From Nocardioidaceae bacterium (GTDB lineage Bacteria > Actinomycetota > Actinomycetes > Propionibacteriales > Nocardioidaceae), in NCBI GenBank assembly GCA_018672315.1, contig CP076053.1, positions 1,289,827-1,353,826 of the forward strand: DNA of 64,000 bases. The letters are read 5' to 3'. Position 1 is the first letter of the stretch. Every line of letters starts with the position of its first letter. A program made the translations under genes and the position numbers. A model generated the notes under the pieces. That model worked only from the letters and a program-made list of their open reading frames with translations. It did no database searches and was not told the origin of the DNA. Below are positions 31,796-39,937 of the stretch, in pieces.

Positions 31796-32700
31796 TCATC
31801 GGACGAAGTGCGGCCGCCAATCGGCGAGGGCGCGCGACGGCACGCCCGGCTCTCCGCGCTGACGCAGTGCGTCCATCACCAGGGCGACCGTCGCTGCCGG
31901 GTCACGGTAGATCCCGTGCGCCGTGACGACGATGAGCCGCCATCCGTCGTTCTCGATCGCATGACGCCGGTCGATGTCCCGCTGCCACTGTGGCTCCCGT
32001 CGATGTGATGACGGCCGTCGTACTCCACGATCAGGCGTGCGGTGTTCCAGCTCAGGTCGTAGCGGCGGAGGACCTCTCCGTCGCCCCCTCTCAGCGTCGC
32101 GTTGACCTGTGGCTCGGGGCATCCCGCGAGAACCAGGAGCAACCGCAGCCGGGTCTCCATCGGGGAGTCCACGCCCTCTCGGATCAGGGCCGCCGCCGAA
32201 CAGGCGAGACGTCCCACGACTCCGCGGGCGGATCTCGCCGCCTCCGAGAGCGACTCACGCGAAGCACGACCCGTCCGCACGAGATTGTCTCCGACCACCA
32301 CCAGGTCGACCAGCTCGAGCAGCTCCGCGAGCTCGACGAACATGACCTCCGGCGTCGACACGCGGACGCCTCGGGTGAGGCGTGAGTCGCCGGGCGAGAC
32401 ATGGCAGACGATGCCTTCTCGGTGACGGCGCTCCTCGGCGCGTCCCACAGAGACGTGCTCCTGCGCGATCGTCGGCACGGGGACCTCGTAGATGCGGGCA
32501 GCGCTCGTGTGCGATGCCCGCGCCGAATCGGGGAAGATCAGCAGCGCTGCCTCGGTGCGCTCGCGAGTGGATGCCATGACCGCCGCGTCGACGTACACGC
32601 CTCGGAAGATCTTGCGGAACCGCGAGCCGCGCAACAGGGAGGCGGGAACGCCGGCCGCGAGCGCGTCCGAGCGGGTGAAAGGGCGGCGAGTGTCGAGCAT
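31796..32700 (-). pseudogene. Frameshifted AbiEi-like/DUF559 protein
   Basis: The first frame starts at ATG 32700 (LDTRRPFTRSDALAAGVPASLL) with the AbiEi-like winged helix and RKIFRGVYVDAAV. It runs through a helical middle to the nuclease-like strand RLIVEYDGRHHID. There it should continue with QWQRDIDRRHAIENDGWRLIVVTAHGIYRDP, but that sequence is in another frame and ends at 31796. Restoring one base at about 31999-32000 joins the two perfectly (HHI-x-REPQWQRD), so a single base has been lost. Either the gene is recently broken or the assembly has an error. The rejoined protein would be about 300 residues, a distant relative of the protein at 2255. Repeats lie on both sides. Confidence 0.8.
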
Positions 32701-32776
32701 GACGCCATCGTGCGCGGTATCGGCACGTGTCGCTCGCGTCATCCACAGGCCTGCCCGCGCCCGAGAAAGGGCCGCC

Positions 32777-32851
32777 GTCACAACCGTTCACGGTGAGCCA
32801 TTGCGACCGTTTTCACTCGCTGAGGACGTCGCAACCGTTCATCGTGAACGG
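32777..32851. repeat. Right-hand copies of the CAACCGTTCA repeat
   Basis: GTCACAACCGTTCACGGTG (32777-32795) is the inverted partner of 31768-31786. A second copy, GTCGCAACCGTTCATCGTG (32828-32846), contains the hairpin CCGTTCA-TCG-TGAACGG (32835-32851), and a degenerate copy lies between them. They occupy the region upstream of the AbiEi-like gene and downstream of the SDR gene. Confidence 0.65.
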
Positions 32852-32883
32852 CCCCGTCGAAGGCCCGGAGAACAGCGGACGCC

Positions 32884-33621
32884 TCAGACCAGGCGTCGCG
32901 CGATCGCGCGCGGCGCGTGCTCGAGCACCCGACCGAGCACCGACCACGGCAGTGCGGGCACGACGGCGTGGTCGGTGCCCTTCTCCATCGCGGCGACCAT
33001 GGCGCGGACGCCCTTCTCGGTCGAGACCATCAGCGGGCTGGTGTTGCCGTGGTTCATCTCGGAGTCGATGTAGCCGGGGTAGAGCACCGTCACCGAGATG
33101 TCCGTGCCGTGCAGCTCCATCTGCAGTCCCTCGCCGAGGTGGGCGAGCGCGGCCTTGGAGGCGGCGTACGCGGTCTGGGCCCGTGGCAGGCCTCGCAGCG
33201 CGGCGACCGAGGAGACGAGCACGAGGTGACCGCGCTCCTGGGCGCGGAAGACCTCCAGCGCCGCCTCGATCTGGGCCAGTGCACCGACGACGTTGGTCAG
33301 CAGCGTGTCGCGGTTGGCGTCGAAGCGTCCCGTGCCGAGCTTCGCGCCCTTGCCGATGCCGGCGTTGACCACGACACGGTCCAGGCCGCCGAAGTCGGCG
33401 GCGAAGGCCTGCACGACCTCGCGTACGGCGTCGTGGTCGTCGACGTCGAGCGCGCGGTGCTCCACGCGGACGTCGTGGGCGGCGGTGATCTCCGCCGTCA
33501 GCTCCTCGAGCCGGTCGGTACGCCGCGCGCACAGCGCGAGGTCGTGTCCCTTCGCGGCGAGCTGACGCGCCGTCTCGGCGCCGAGCCCGGAGGACGCGCC
33601 GGTGATCAGGGTGACGGTCAT
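32884..33621 (-). CDS. Short-chain dehydrogenase/reductase
   Basis: This 245-residue NAD(P)-dependent SDR has the cofactor motif TGASSGLG (8-15), the NAG element (VVVNAGIGKGAKLG), catalytic Ser in LVLVSSVAAL, and Tyr/Lys in TAYAASKAAL. The CARRTDRLEEL segment after the second strand suggests NADP preference. It is the last gene of the five-gene lipid-metabolism operon, 28 bases after the histidine phosphatase. The substrate is unknown; an acyl or alcohol intermediate is likely from context. The C-terminal tail ends with arginines. Confidence 0.9.
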   Translation of the reverse strand: MTVTLITGASSGLGAETARQLAAKGHDLALCARRTDRLEELTAEITAAHDVRVEHRALDVDDHDAVREVVQAFAADFGGLDRVVVNAGIGKGAKLGTGRFDANRDTLLTNVVGALAQIEAALEVFRAQERGHLVLVSSVAALRGLPRAQTAYAASKAALAHLGEGLQMELHGTDISVTVLYPGYIDSEMNHGNTSPLMVSTEKGVRAMVAAMEKGTDHAVVPALPWSVLGRVLEHAPRAIARRLV

Positions 33622-33649
33622 GGCAGCTCCTGCGTCGATCTGTGGGGAC

Positions 33650-34312
33650 TCAGCGGTAGGTGACCTGCTCGGTCGGCAGGTGCGGGTGCTCGTTGAAGGT
33701 GATCAGCGACAGGCCCGAGGCGCCGGAGACGACGGTGGTCACCGACGAGTTCACGGTGACGCGGTTCAGCGGCTGCCACGAGCCCGACCCGGCGCCGATC
33801 AGGTGCGCCACGGCCCAGGCGATCGGGCCGCCGGAGGTGGAGACGATCGCGGTGCCCTTGGGGTCGAGCTGGGCTAGACGTTCGGCCGTACGCCGCAGCG
33901 CCACCTCCACGCGGGCGGTGAAGTCGGCGTAGGACTCCGCGTCCACGCTGCCGTCCCCGTCCATCCACTTCGTGAGGGCCTCGGTGAACCAGGACCCGAA
34001 CGCCTCCTTCGACGGCGGACGGTCCTCCCCCCAGGGCGCCCGGTGGGCGGCGAGCACCGCGACGTGGTCGAACTCCGCCCAGCCGTCGTCGTGCTCCACC
34101 TCGGCGTTCCAGGGCGCGCACTCGAGCATGCCGTCGAGGGTCTGACGGTGCCGCTTCATGCCGCCGTGCACCAGCAGCGAGGGCTTCACGCCGTGGCGGG
34201 TGAGCCAGCCGCCCACCTGGCGCGCCTGCTTCTCGCCGGTGCCGGAGAGCTGGTCGTAGTCCGCCGCTCCCCACGAGGCCTGGCCGTGCCGGACCAGGAG
34301 CAGTCGCCCCAT
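33650..34312 (-). CDS. Histidine phosphatase family protein
   Basis: This 220-residue protein has the phosphoglycerate-mutase-like RHG motif at the N-terminus (LLLVRHGQASWG, nucleophilic His 9). HGGMKRHRQTLDGML supplies the second basic site, and the late TSGGPIAWAVAHLIG replaces the common second-His segment. It starts at ATG 34312, overlapping the phosphotransferase stop by one base, so the two are coupled. In mycobacteria and relatives this phosphatase commonly travels with an aminoglycoside-phosphotransferase-like gene and an acyl-CoA dehydrogenase, as here; the physiological substrate is not known. Confidence 0.88.
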   Translation of the reverse strand: MGRLLLVRHGQASWGAADYDQLSGTGEKQARQVGGWLTRHGVKPSLLVHGGMKRHRQTLDGMLECAPWNAEVEHDDGWAEFDHVAVLAAHRAPWGEDRPPSKEAFGSWFTEALTKWMDGDGSVDAESYADFTARVEVALRRTAERLAQLDPKGTAIVSTSGGPIAWAVAHLIGAGSGSWQPLNRVTVNSSVTTVVSGASGLSLITFNEHPHLPTEQVTYR

Positions 34313-35457
34313 CAGTGGCCCGTGCCCGCGGTCGAGGAGCCGTCGATGATCTTCTCGCACCGCTGCTCGAGGTAGCGGGCGACGGGACCGAAGTGCGCGT
34401 ACGCCTCGTTGTGGGTCTGCCCGTGGAAGTAGCGGTAGTAGATCTGCTGCGCGATCACCCCGAGGCGGAACAGGCCGAAGACCTCGTACCAGCGCCACCG
34501 CTCCTCGGTCATGTCGTAGCCGGCCCGGTCGCAGTAGTAGGCGACGACCTCGGAGCGCGTCATCATGCCCCGCAGGTGCGTGGGCTGGCGACGGAACTGC
34601 TGGAAGACCTCGTCGTCGTCGTCCTGGATCCAGTACGCGACCAGACCGCCGAGGTCCATCAGCGGGTCGCCGACGGTCGCCATCTCCCAGTCGAGCAGCG
34701 CGCGGATGCGAGGCTCGCGGTCCTCACCGTCGACCCCCGAGGTGTCGAGCACCAGGTTGTCGAAGCGGTAGTCGTTGTGGATCATCGTCTGCGCCACGTC
34801 ATCGGGCTGGTGCTCGGCGAGCCAGCCCATCACGCGTTCGTAGTCGCCGGCGTCGTCGGTGATGGCGTTGCGGTAGCGCTTGGACCAGCCGGAGACCTGT
34901 CGCTCGACGTACCCCCAGCCCTTGGCGAGGTCGTCGAGGCCGGCGGCCTCGTGGTCGACGCCGTGCAGCTCCACGAGGGTGTCGAGCATGCGCTCGCACA
35001 GGGCGCGGGCCTGCTGCTCGTCCAGCGTCATGCCCTCGGGCAGGTCGCGGCGCAGGATGACGCCGTCGACGCGCTCCATGACGTAGAAGTCCGAGCCGAT
35101 GACGTCGTGGTCCTGGCAGAGGCCGATCATGGGCGCGACCTTGCTGAAGTGGTCGCGCAGCCGGTGCTGCACCGTGAACTCGCGCACCATGTCGTGCGCT
35201 CCCGACGCCTTCGCCCCGACCGGTGGGCGGCGCAGGATCAGGGACCGTACCTGGCTGGGCTCGCCACCCTCGGGGCCGAAGTCGAGCTGGTAGGTGAGGT
35301 TGGAGGCGCCGCCGCCGAACTGGCGTACGCGCGGCTCGTCCTCGAGCCACGCCTGGGCGCCGACGACACCGCGGAGCCACTCGACGACCGCGGCGACGTC
35401 GAAGGCGTCCTCCTCGCGGAGCTCGCCGGCCGGGTTGTTGTCCACCTGCGCAGCCAC
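34312..35457 (-). CDS. Phosphotransferase family protein (APH/choline kinase-like)
   Basis: This 381-residue kinase-fold protein has the catalytic loop MIHNDYRFDNLVLD and metal-binding RALLDWEMATVGDPLMDLGG. Its N-terminal lobe carries LEDEPRVRQFGGGASNLTYQLDF as the nucleotide loop. This subgroup usually accompanies acyl-CoA dehydrogenases, and the human ACAD10/11 proteins fuse the same two domains and act on 4-hydroxyacyl-CoA by phosphorylating the hydroxyl. By that analogy it may phosphorylate a hydroxyacyl-CoA (inference). It lies four bases after the SDR stop and overlaps the phosphatase start. Confidence 0.9.
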   Translation of the reverse strand: MAAQVDNNPAGELREEDAFDVAAVVEWLRGVVGAQAWLEDEPRVRQFGGGASNLTYQLDFGPEGGEPSQVRSLILRRPPVGAKASGAHDMVREFTVQHRLRDHFSKVAPMIGLCQDHDVIGSDFYVMERVDGVILRRDLPEGMTLDEQQARALCERMLDTLVELHGVDHEAAGLDDLAKGWGYVERQVSGWSKRYRNAITDDAGDYERVMGWLAEHQPDDVAQTMIHNDYRFDNLVLDTSGVDGEDREPRIRALLDWEMATVGDPLMDLGGLVAYWIQDDDDEVFQQFRRQPTHLRGMMTRSEVVAYYCDRAGYDMTEERWRWYEVFGLFRLGVIAQQIYYRYFHGQTHNEAYAHFGPVARYLEQRCEKIIDGSSTAGTGH

Positions 35458-35461
35458 GCCG

Positions 35462-36283
35462 TCAGGCCTTCTCGCCGGCCCGCTCGCGCAGGCTGGCGGC
35501 CTGCTTGGCCATCTGCTTCTCGTACGCCTCGGGGTCGTCGTGCTTCATCGCGACGGCCCGCTTGGCGTCCTCGTCGGGCAGCAGCAGCGTCTCGCCGGCG
35601 TCGAGGGCGCGCACCACCTCGGCGGCGATCTCGTCGGCCTTCTCCTCCGACTTCGTCATCAGGTCGGCGGCGATGCCGGCCACGACGTCGTCGGCGTCGC
35701 TCAAGGTGCTCGACAGCGCGGTCTTGAAGTAGCTGGGGCACACCGCCATCGCGTGCACGCCGGCGTGGCCGAACTCGTGCCGGATGGTCTCGGTCAGCGC
35801 CAGCACCGCGGCCTTCGAGGCGGAGTAGCAGGCCATGCCCGCGGGGTGCACGATGCCGGCGAGCGAGGCGATGTTGATGATCGCCGTGTCGCCGTCGGAG
35901 TCCTTGAGCATGCCGCCGAAGGCCTTGATGCCGCGGACGGCGCCCAGCAGGTTGATGTCGAGCACCCGGTACCACTCGTCCTCGCCGACCACGTCGAGGC
36001 GTCCACCGCCGGCGACCCCGGCGTTGTTGACGAGCACGTCGAGGCCGCCCCAGGTCTCCTCGACGTGCGTCCTCGCGTAGTCCCAGGCGTCCTGGTCGGA
36101 GACGTCGAGCAGCAGGTAGGAGGTGTCGCCCTCGGGGGTGTCGGCCGCAGCGGTCATGTCGGTGAGCAGCACCCGGTCGCCGTTCGCGGCGAAGGCGCGC
36201 GCGAGGGCGGCGCCGAGGCCGGAGGCGGCGCCGGTGATGAGGACCCGACGGCCCTGGGGGTTGGTCGTGGCTGGCTCGGTCAC
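35462..36283 (-). CDS. Short-chain dehydrogenase/reductase of the acyl-CoA operon
   Basis: I start this SDR at GTG 36283 (273 residues); the longer open frame runs antisense over the next gene. Motifs present are VLITGAASGLGAALA, DVLVNNAGVAGGG, catalytic Ser in INIASLAGIVHPAG and ACYSASKAAV with Tyr and Lys. LLTDMTAAAD after strand 2 fits an NAD-type acidic residue. The C-terminal extension (EAYEKQMAKQAASLRERAG) is charged and helical. It sits between the decayed acyl-CoA dehydrogenase and the phosphotransferase. Oxidation of a hydroxyacyl-CoA is plausible but unproven. Confidence 0.9.
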   Translation of the reverse strand: MTEPATTNPQGRRVLITGAASGLGAALARAFAANGDRVLLTDMTAAADTPEGDTSYLLLDVSDQDAWDYARTHVEETWGGLDVLVNNAGVAGGGRLDVVGEDEWYRVLDINLLGAVRGIKAFGGMLKDSDGDTAIINIASLAGIVHPAGMACYSASKAAVLALTETIRHEFGHAGVHAMAVCPSYFKTALSSTLSDADDVVAGIAADLMTKSEEKADEIAAEVVRALDAGETLLLPDEDAKRAVAMKHDDPEAYEKQMAKQAASLRERAGEKA

Positions 36284-36347
36284 GCGGTGTCCTTCTGCCT
36301 CGGGGATGTCTCGGGGATGTCTCGGGGGATGTCTGGTTGTCCGTACG

Positions 36348-37356
36348 TCAGGCGCCGGCGTACTTGCCGAGCTCGATCTTCGCGACGACGCCCTGGTGGA
36401 CCTCGTCGGGACCGTCGGCCAGCCGCAGGCTACGGGCACCGGCCCACGCCTCGGCGAGCGGGAAGTCGGTGGAGACACCGCCGCCGCCGTGCAGCTGCAT
36501 CGCCATGTCGATGACCTGCTGCGCCATGCGGGGCACGACGACCTTGATCGCGGAGACCTCGGCGACCGATCCACGGGACCCGGCGGTGTCGAGCTTCCAG
36601 GCCGCGTGCAGCACCAGCAGGCGGGCCTGGTCGATGGCCATGCGGGCGTCGGCGATGCGCTCGCGGTTGCCGCCGAGGCGCACGATCGGGCGTCCGAACG
36701 CCTCGCGGGAGGTCGACCGGGTGATCGCCAGCTCGAGCGCACGCTCGGCGGTCGGCGAGCCCCATGAAGACGAGGATCTCGTTCTGCGGGTGCCCGATGC
36801 CGGTGGTCCACCACTTGCGGCCGCTGACGACCAGCTCGTCCCCGTCGGGCACCACGGTGGCCGCCATGTTGGTGGCGTCGGAGGAGGCCACGGCCGGCTC
36901 GGTCATCGCGAAGCCCGACCGGATCTCACCGCGCAGCAGCGGCTCGAGCCACTGCTCGCGCTGGGCGTCGGTGCCGTACTTGAGCAGCACCTCCATGTTG
37001 CCCGTGTCGGGAGCGTTGCAGTTGAAGACGAGCGGGGCCAGCGAGCTGCGGCCCATCTGCTCGGCGACCGGTGCGTAGTCGGCGTTGGAGAGGCCGGTGC
37101 CGCCGTCGGTGCCGAACCGTTCGGCGTAGTCGCGCTCGTGACCGGCGGGAAGGAAGAGGTTCCACAGGCCCTGGTCGCGGGCCTCGGTCTTCAGCTCCTC
37201 GACGAGCGGGTGGACGTACCAGGTGTCCTTGCCCGCCGCCCTGGCCTCGCGCAGGTCGGCGGTGATGGTCTCCTCGGCCGGCTCGACCTTCTCGACGACG
37301 AACCGGCGTACGCGATCGGCGAGGTCCTGGGCACGGTCGGAGTGGGCGAAGTCCAT
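36348..37356 (-). pseudogene. Acyl-CoA dehydrogenase with internal deletion and frameshift
   Basis: Translation from ATG 37356 gives a normal N-terminal half: MDFAHSDRAQDLADRVR, NAPDTGNMEVL, FAMTEPAVASSDATN and SGRKWWTTGIGHPQNEILVFMGLAD. At about 36750 the frame is lost. The C-terminal half resumes in another frame with AERALELAITRSTSREAFG, IDQARLLVLHAAWKLDTAG and DMAMQLHGGGGVSTDFPLAEA, ending at 36348. In intact relatives roughly 80-85 residues lie between GL(A/T)D and AERALEL, so about 250 bases covering the end of the beta domain and the start of the C-terminal helices are missing. The sequence GCTCGCCGA-like at both borders suggests deletion by recombination between short repeats, or an assembly collapse. 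Confidence 0.82.
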
Positions 37357-37407
37357 GGACCGACCCTAGTAGCAGGGGTGGCTGCGGTCACACGACGTCG
37401 CAGGCGG

Positions 37408-39018
37408 TCAGCCCGCGACGACGGCGACGATCTCCGTACGCCGGTCGGCGTCGGCCCACACGGCCCGCGCGGCCTCCCAACGACGCAGCGCCAGCAGCAC
37501 GAAGGGAACCCCGAACACCACCGGGTAGGACCACGAGCCGAGCATCGCGACGCTCGCGAGCAGCACGCCGGTGAGGGTGGTGATGAGGGCGAGGCGGGCG
37601 GAGTACCCCACCATCAGCGCCGGCGGCGCCGGCGTCGCCCGCGCCGAGCGCATGTCGACCGCGAACGGGCGGCGTCCCGACCACTGCATCGAGGTCGCCA
37701 CCACCTGCAGCGGCAGCACGACCAGGGTCACCGCCGTCGCGACCAGGATCGGTGCGGTGACGGGACCGGCGCGCCAGACCGCCAGCGCCATGGTCGTGAG
37801 CTCGGCGACCAGGAGCACCTCGAGCAGCACCCAGGAGCGCACCGCGTACGCCAGCCCCGGCGAGACCGGCAGACTCTCGCGCCAGATCGCCCCGCGACCG
37901 TCCAGGCACCACGTGTTGACGCCGAAGAGCAGGGCGCCGCCGGCGCAGACGAGGCCGGGGAGGATCGGCAGCACGTCCCAGCCGACGCCGCCCGCCAGGG
38001 CGACGAGCCCCGGGGTCACGGCCAGCACGGCGAGCCCGCGTCGCAGCGGCACCGACCGCCACACGGTTGCCCGGTCGGTGCGCAGCATGGCCACGACGTC
38101 GGAGGTGGGCGTACGCCGCGGCGCGAAGCGCCGGGACTCCAGCCCGGCCTCGTCACGCGGCGCACGCCGCAGCGCCAACCGGGCCACGAAGGCCCCGAAG
38201 GCGACGGCGGCGACCGTCAGCGCCAGCAGGCGGGTCAGGGTGACCAGCCAGCCGAGCCACGCGGTGTCCGCGCCCTGCACCACACCGATGGCGACCTGCA
38301 CCGTCGGGGAACGGTCCAGCGTGCTGGTCACCTGTCCGGTGAGCACGAGCCAGGCACCCGCCGCGCCGACGACGAGCAGCAGCCCGCGCAGGAGCCACGG
38401 CCCGTGACGACCGCGCCGCAGCCACTCCAACGCCCAGGCGAGCACTTGCGCGATCGCGGTCGCCGCCAGCACCCACACCAGCACGAGCACCTGGGCGGCG
38501 ACGAGACCGAGGTTGCCGAGGAGGCCGTCGCCGGGGCCGAGCGCGTACGCGGTCAACCCCAGCACCGTCCAGGTCTGCAGCAGCCACGCGATGTTGAGCG
38601 GGGCCATGAGCAGGGCACCGAGGTGGTCGGCGGTCGGGCTGACCGGGAACGCGACCGCGAGGTCGCGCGCGACCAGCTCGCGGCCGCCGCCGGAGGCCGC
38701 CGCGGTGACGAGAGCAACCAGGAGCACGGCGAGGTACGCGGTCGGCAGCAGCAGGAGCACGTCGGAGGCCGAGTCGCTGGTGGCGGCGTCGGCGCCGGAT
38801 ACCTGGGCCGGCACGAACGCGACCAGCAGGGTCAGCAGACCCACACCCAGGGCGGCGAGCCGCAGCCGGCGGCGCCCGGCGGGCGGGATGACCCCGACCC
38901 GGAACCTGACCAGGGTGCGCACGTCACCGACGGCGCGCACGACCTGGCCGAGGTCGAAGGCGTACGCCCGCGGCGGCCTGTCGGTCCCGGGATCAGGTGA
39001 GGAGGCTGCGGTAGACAC
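37408..39018 (-). CDS. Multi-spanning membrane protein, ABC transporter permease
   Basis: This 536-residue protein is dominated by hydrophobic helices, about twelve. Examples are LRLAALGVGLLTLLVAFVPAQ, LLLLPTAYLAVLLVALVTAA, LVAAQVLVLVWVLAATAIAQVLAWALEW and WLLRGLLLVVGAAGAWLVLTG. I prefer GTG 39018 because GAGGAGG then sits six bases upstream; GTG 39024 would leave no space. The start overlaps the ATP-binding gene, so it is the membrane partner of that ATPase. The two halves resemble each other in layout and end in short cytoplasmic loops. It belongs to no named exporter group that I can identify; the substrate is unknown. Confidence 0.82.
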   Translation of the reverse strand: MSTAASSPDPGTDRPPRAYAFDLGQVVRAVGDVRTLVRFRVGVIPPAGRRRLRLAALGVGLLTLLVAFVPAQVSGADAATSDSASDVLLLLPTAYLAVLLVALVTAAASGGGRELVARDLAVAFPVSPTADHLGALLMAPLNIAWLLQTWTVLGLTAYALGPGDGLLGNLGLVAAQVLVLVWVLAATAIAQVLAWALEWLRRGRHGPWLLRGLLLVVGAAGAWLVLTGQVTSTLDRSPTVQVAIGVVQGADTAWLGWLVTLTRLLALTVAAVAFGAFVARLALRRAPRDEAGLESRRFAPRRTPTSDVVAMLRTDRATVWRSVPLRRGLAVLAVTPGLVALAGGVGWDVLPILPGLVCAGGALLFGVNTWCLDGRGAIWRESLPVSPGLAYAVRSWVLLEVLLVAELTTMALAVWRAGPVTAPILVATAVTLVVLPLQVVATSMQWSGRRPFAVDMRSARATPAPPALMVGYSARLALITTLTGVLLASVAMLGSWSYPVVFGVPFVLLALRRWEAARAVWADADRRTEIVAVVAG

Positions 39019-39700
39019 CCGCACCCTCCTCGCCGCGCAGCTCCTGGGCCGTCAGCGAGGCGACCACCTCACCGCCACGGAGCACCAGCGCCTCGCCGCA
39101 CCCCTCGAGCGCGAGGTCGCGCAGGTGGGTCGAGACCAGCACGGCGGCGCCGCGGGCGCGGGCGTCGGCGATGACCTCGAGCGTCGCCTCGACGCCGGTG
39201 GGGTCCACGCCGTCGAAGGGCTCGTCGAGCAGGAGCACCTCGGGCTCGTGCAGGGCGGCGAGCGCGACCGAGAGGCGGCGTCCCATGCCGTGGGAGAAGC
39301 CGGCGGTCACCCGGTGCGCGGCGTCGCCGAGGTCGAACCGGTCGAGCAGGGCGCGGCCGCGCTCCTCCCAGTCGCTCAGGCGGCGCAGCCGGGCGGAGAG
39401 CTGCAGGTGCTCCCACGGTGTCGCTCGCGGCACCAGGCCGCCGACGTCGGGGCAGTAGCCGATCGCCCGCTTGACCACCATCGGCTGCAGCCGCGGGTCG
39501 GCCCCGGCGACGCGTACGTGCCCGCCTGTCGCGGGCACCACCCCGGCCAGCACCCGCATGGTCGTGGACTTGCCGGCACCGTTGCGCCCGAGCAGGGCGA
39601 GCCCCTGGCCCGCGTACGCCGTGAGGTCGACGCTGCTGACGGCCACGACGCCGTCGAAGCGCACGCCCAGGCCGCGTACGTCGATCAACGGGTTGCTCAC
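38993..39700 (-). CDS. ABC transporter ATP-binding protein
   Basis: This 235-residue ATPase starts at GTG 39700 and begins NPLIDVRGLGVRFDGVVAV. Walker A is LLGRNGAGKSTT, the signature is degenerate (FSHGMGRRLSVALA instead of LSGGQ), Walker B is VLLLDEPFDGVDPTG, and the switch His is in LVSTHLRDLALEG. The Q-loop region carries IGYCPDVGGLVPRATPWEHLQL. Together with the overlapping 12-helix protein it forms an exporter. The altered signature (SHGMG) still resembles ABC-2-type transporter ATPases. Confidence 0.92.
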   Translation of the reverse strand: MSNPLIDVRGLGVRFDGVVAVSSVDLTAYAGQGLALLGRNGAGKSTTMRVLAGVVPATGGHVRVAGADPRLQPMVVKRAIGYCPDVGGLVPRATPWEHLQLSARLRRLSDWEERGRALLDRFDLGDAAHRVTAGFSHGMGRRLSVALAALHEPEVLLLDEPFDGVDPTGVEATLEVIADARARGAAVLVSTHLRDLALEGCGEALVLRGGEVVASLTAQELRGEEGAGVYRSLLT

Positions 39701-39807
39701 CCGACCAGTCTCCCCTGCGGGGCGGCCCGCCGCCGGGGTTCGCGCACGGTGACGGCAAAGCCCCGCCGCCCAACCCCCCTGCCGGCCCCTGGGCCGCCCC
39801 CCTGAAC

Positions 39808-39894
39808 GCCCGCGTACGCGGGCCTCCCCGTGCTTGTGCGGGCGTACAGACCCGCAGAAGCACCTGGACGCCCGCATGTGCGGGCGTCCAGGTG
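39808..39894. terminator. Strong hairpin cluster after fadB
   Basis: A perfect 34-base hairpin has arms CACCTGGACGCCCGCA (39861-39876) and TGCGGGCGTCCAGGTG (39879-39894) around TG. Nearby is the 16-base palindrome GCCCGCGTACGCGGGC (39808-39823), and a further GCGGGCGT copy lies between them. The cluster begins 44 bases after the fadB stop, read on the minus strand, and lacks a T tract. It is a likely intrinsic terminator and occupies most of the 237-base gap 39701-39937. Confidence 0.7.
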
Positions 39895-39937
39895 TCGGGA
39901 CAGGTGCGGGGACCGGCGTCGGGGACCGGTGGGCGGG

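Noticed and set aside
36337-39000. 887-codon plus-strand frame across the acyl-CoA dehydrogenase and permease
   Set aside because: It is composed of low-complexity Gly/Arg/Gln/His sequence and lies antisense to clear membrane and dehydrogenase proteins.
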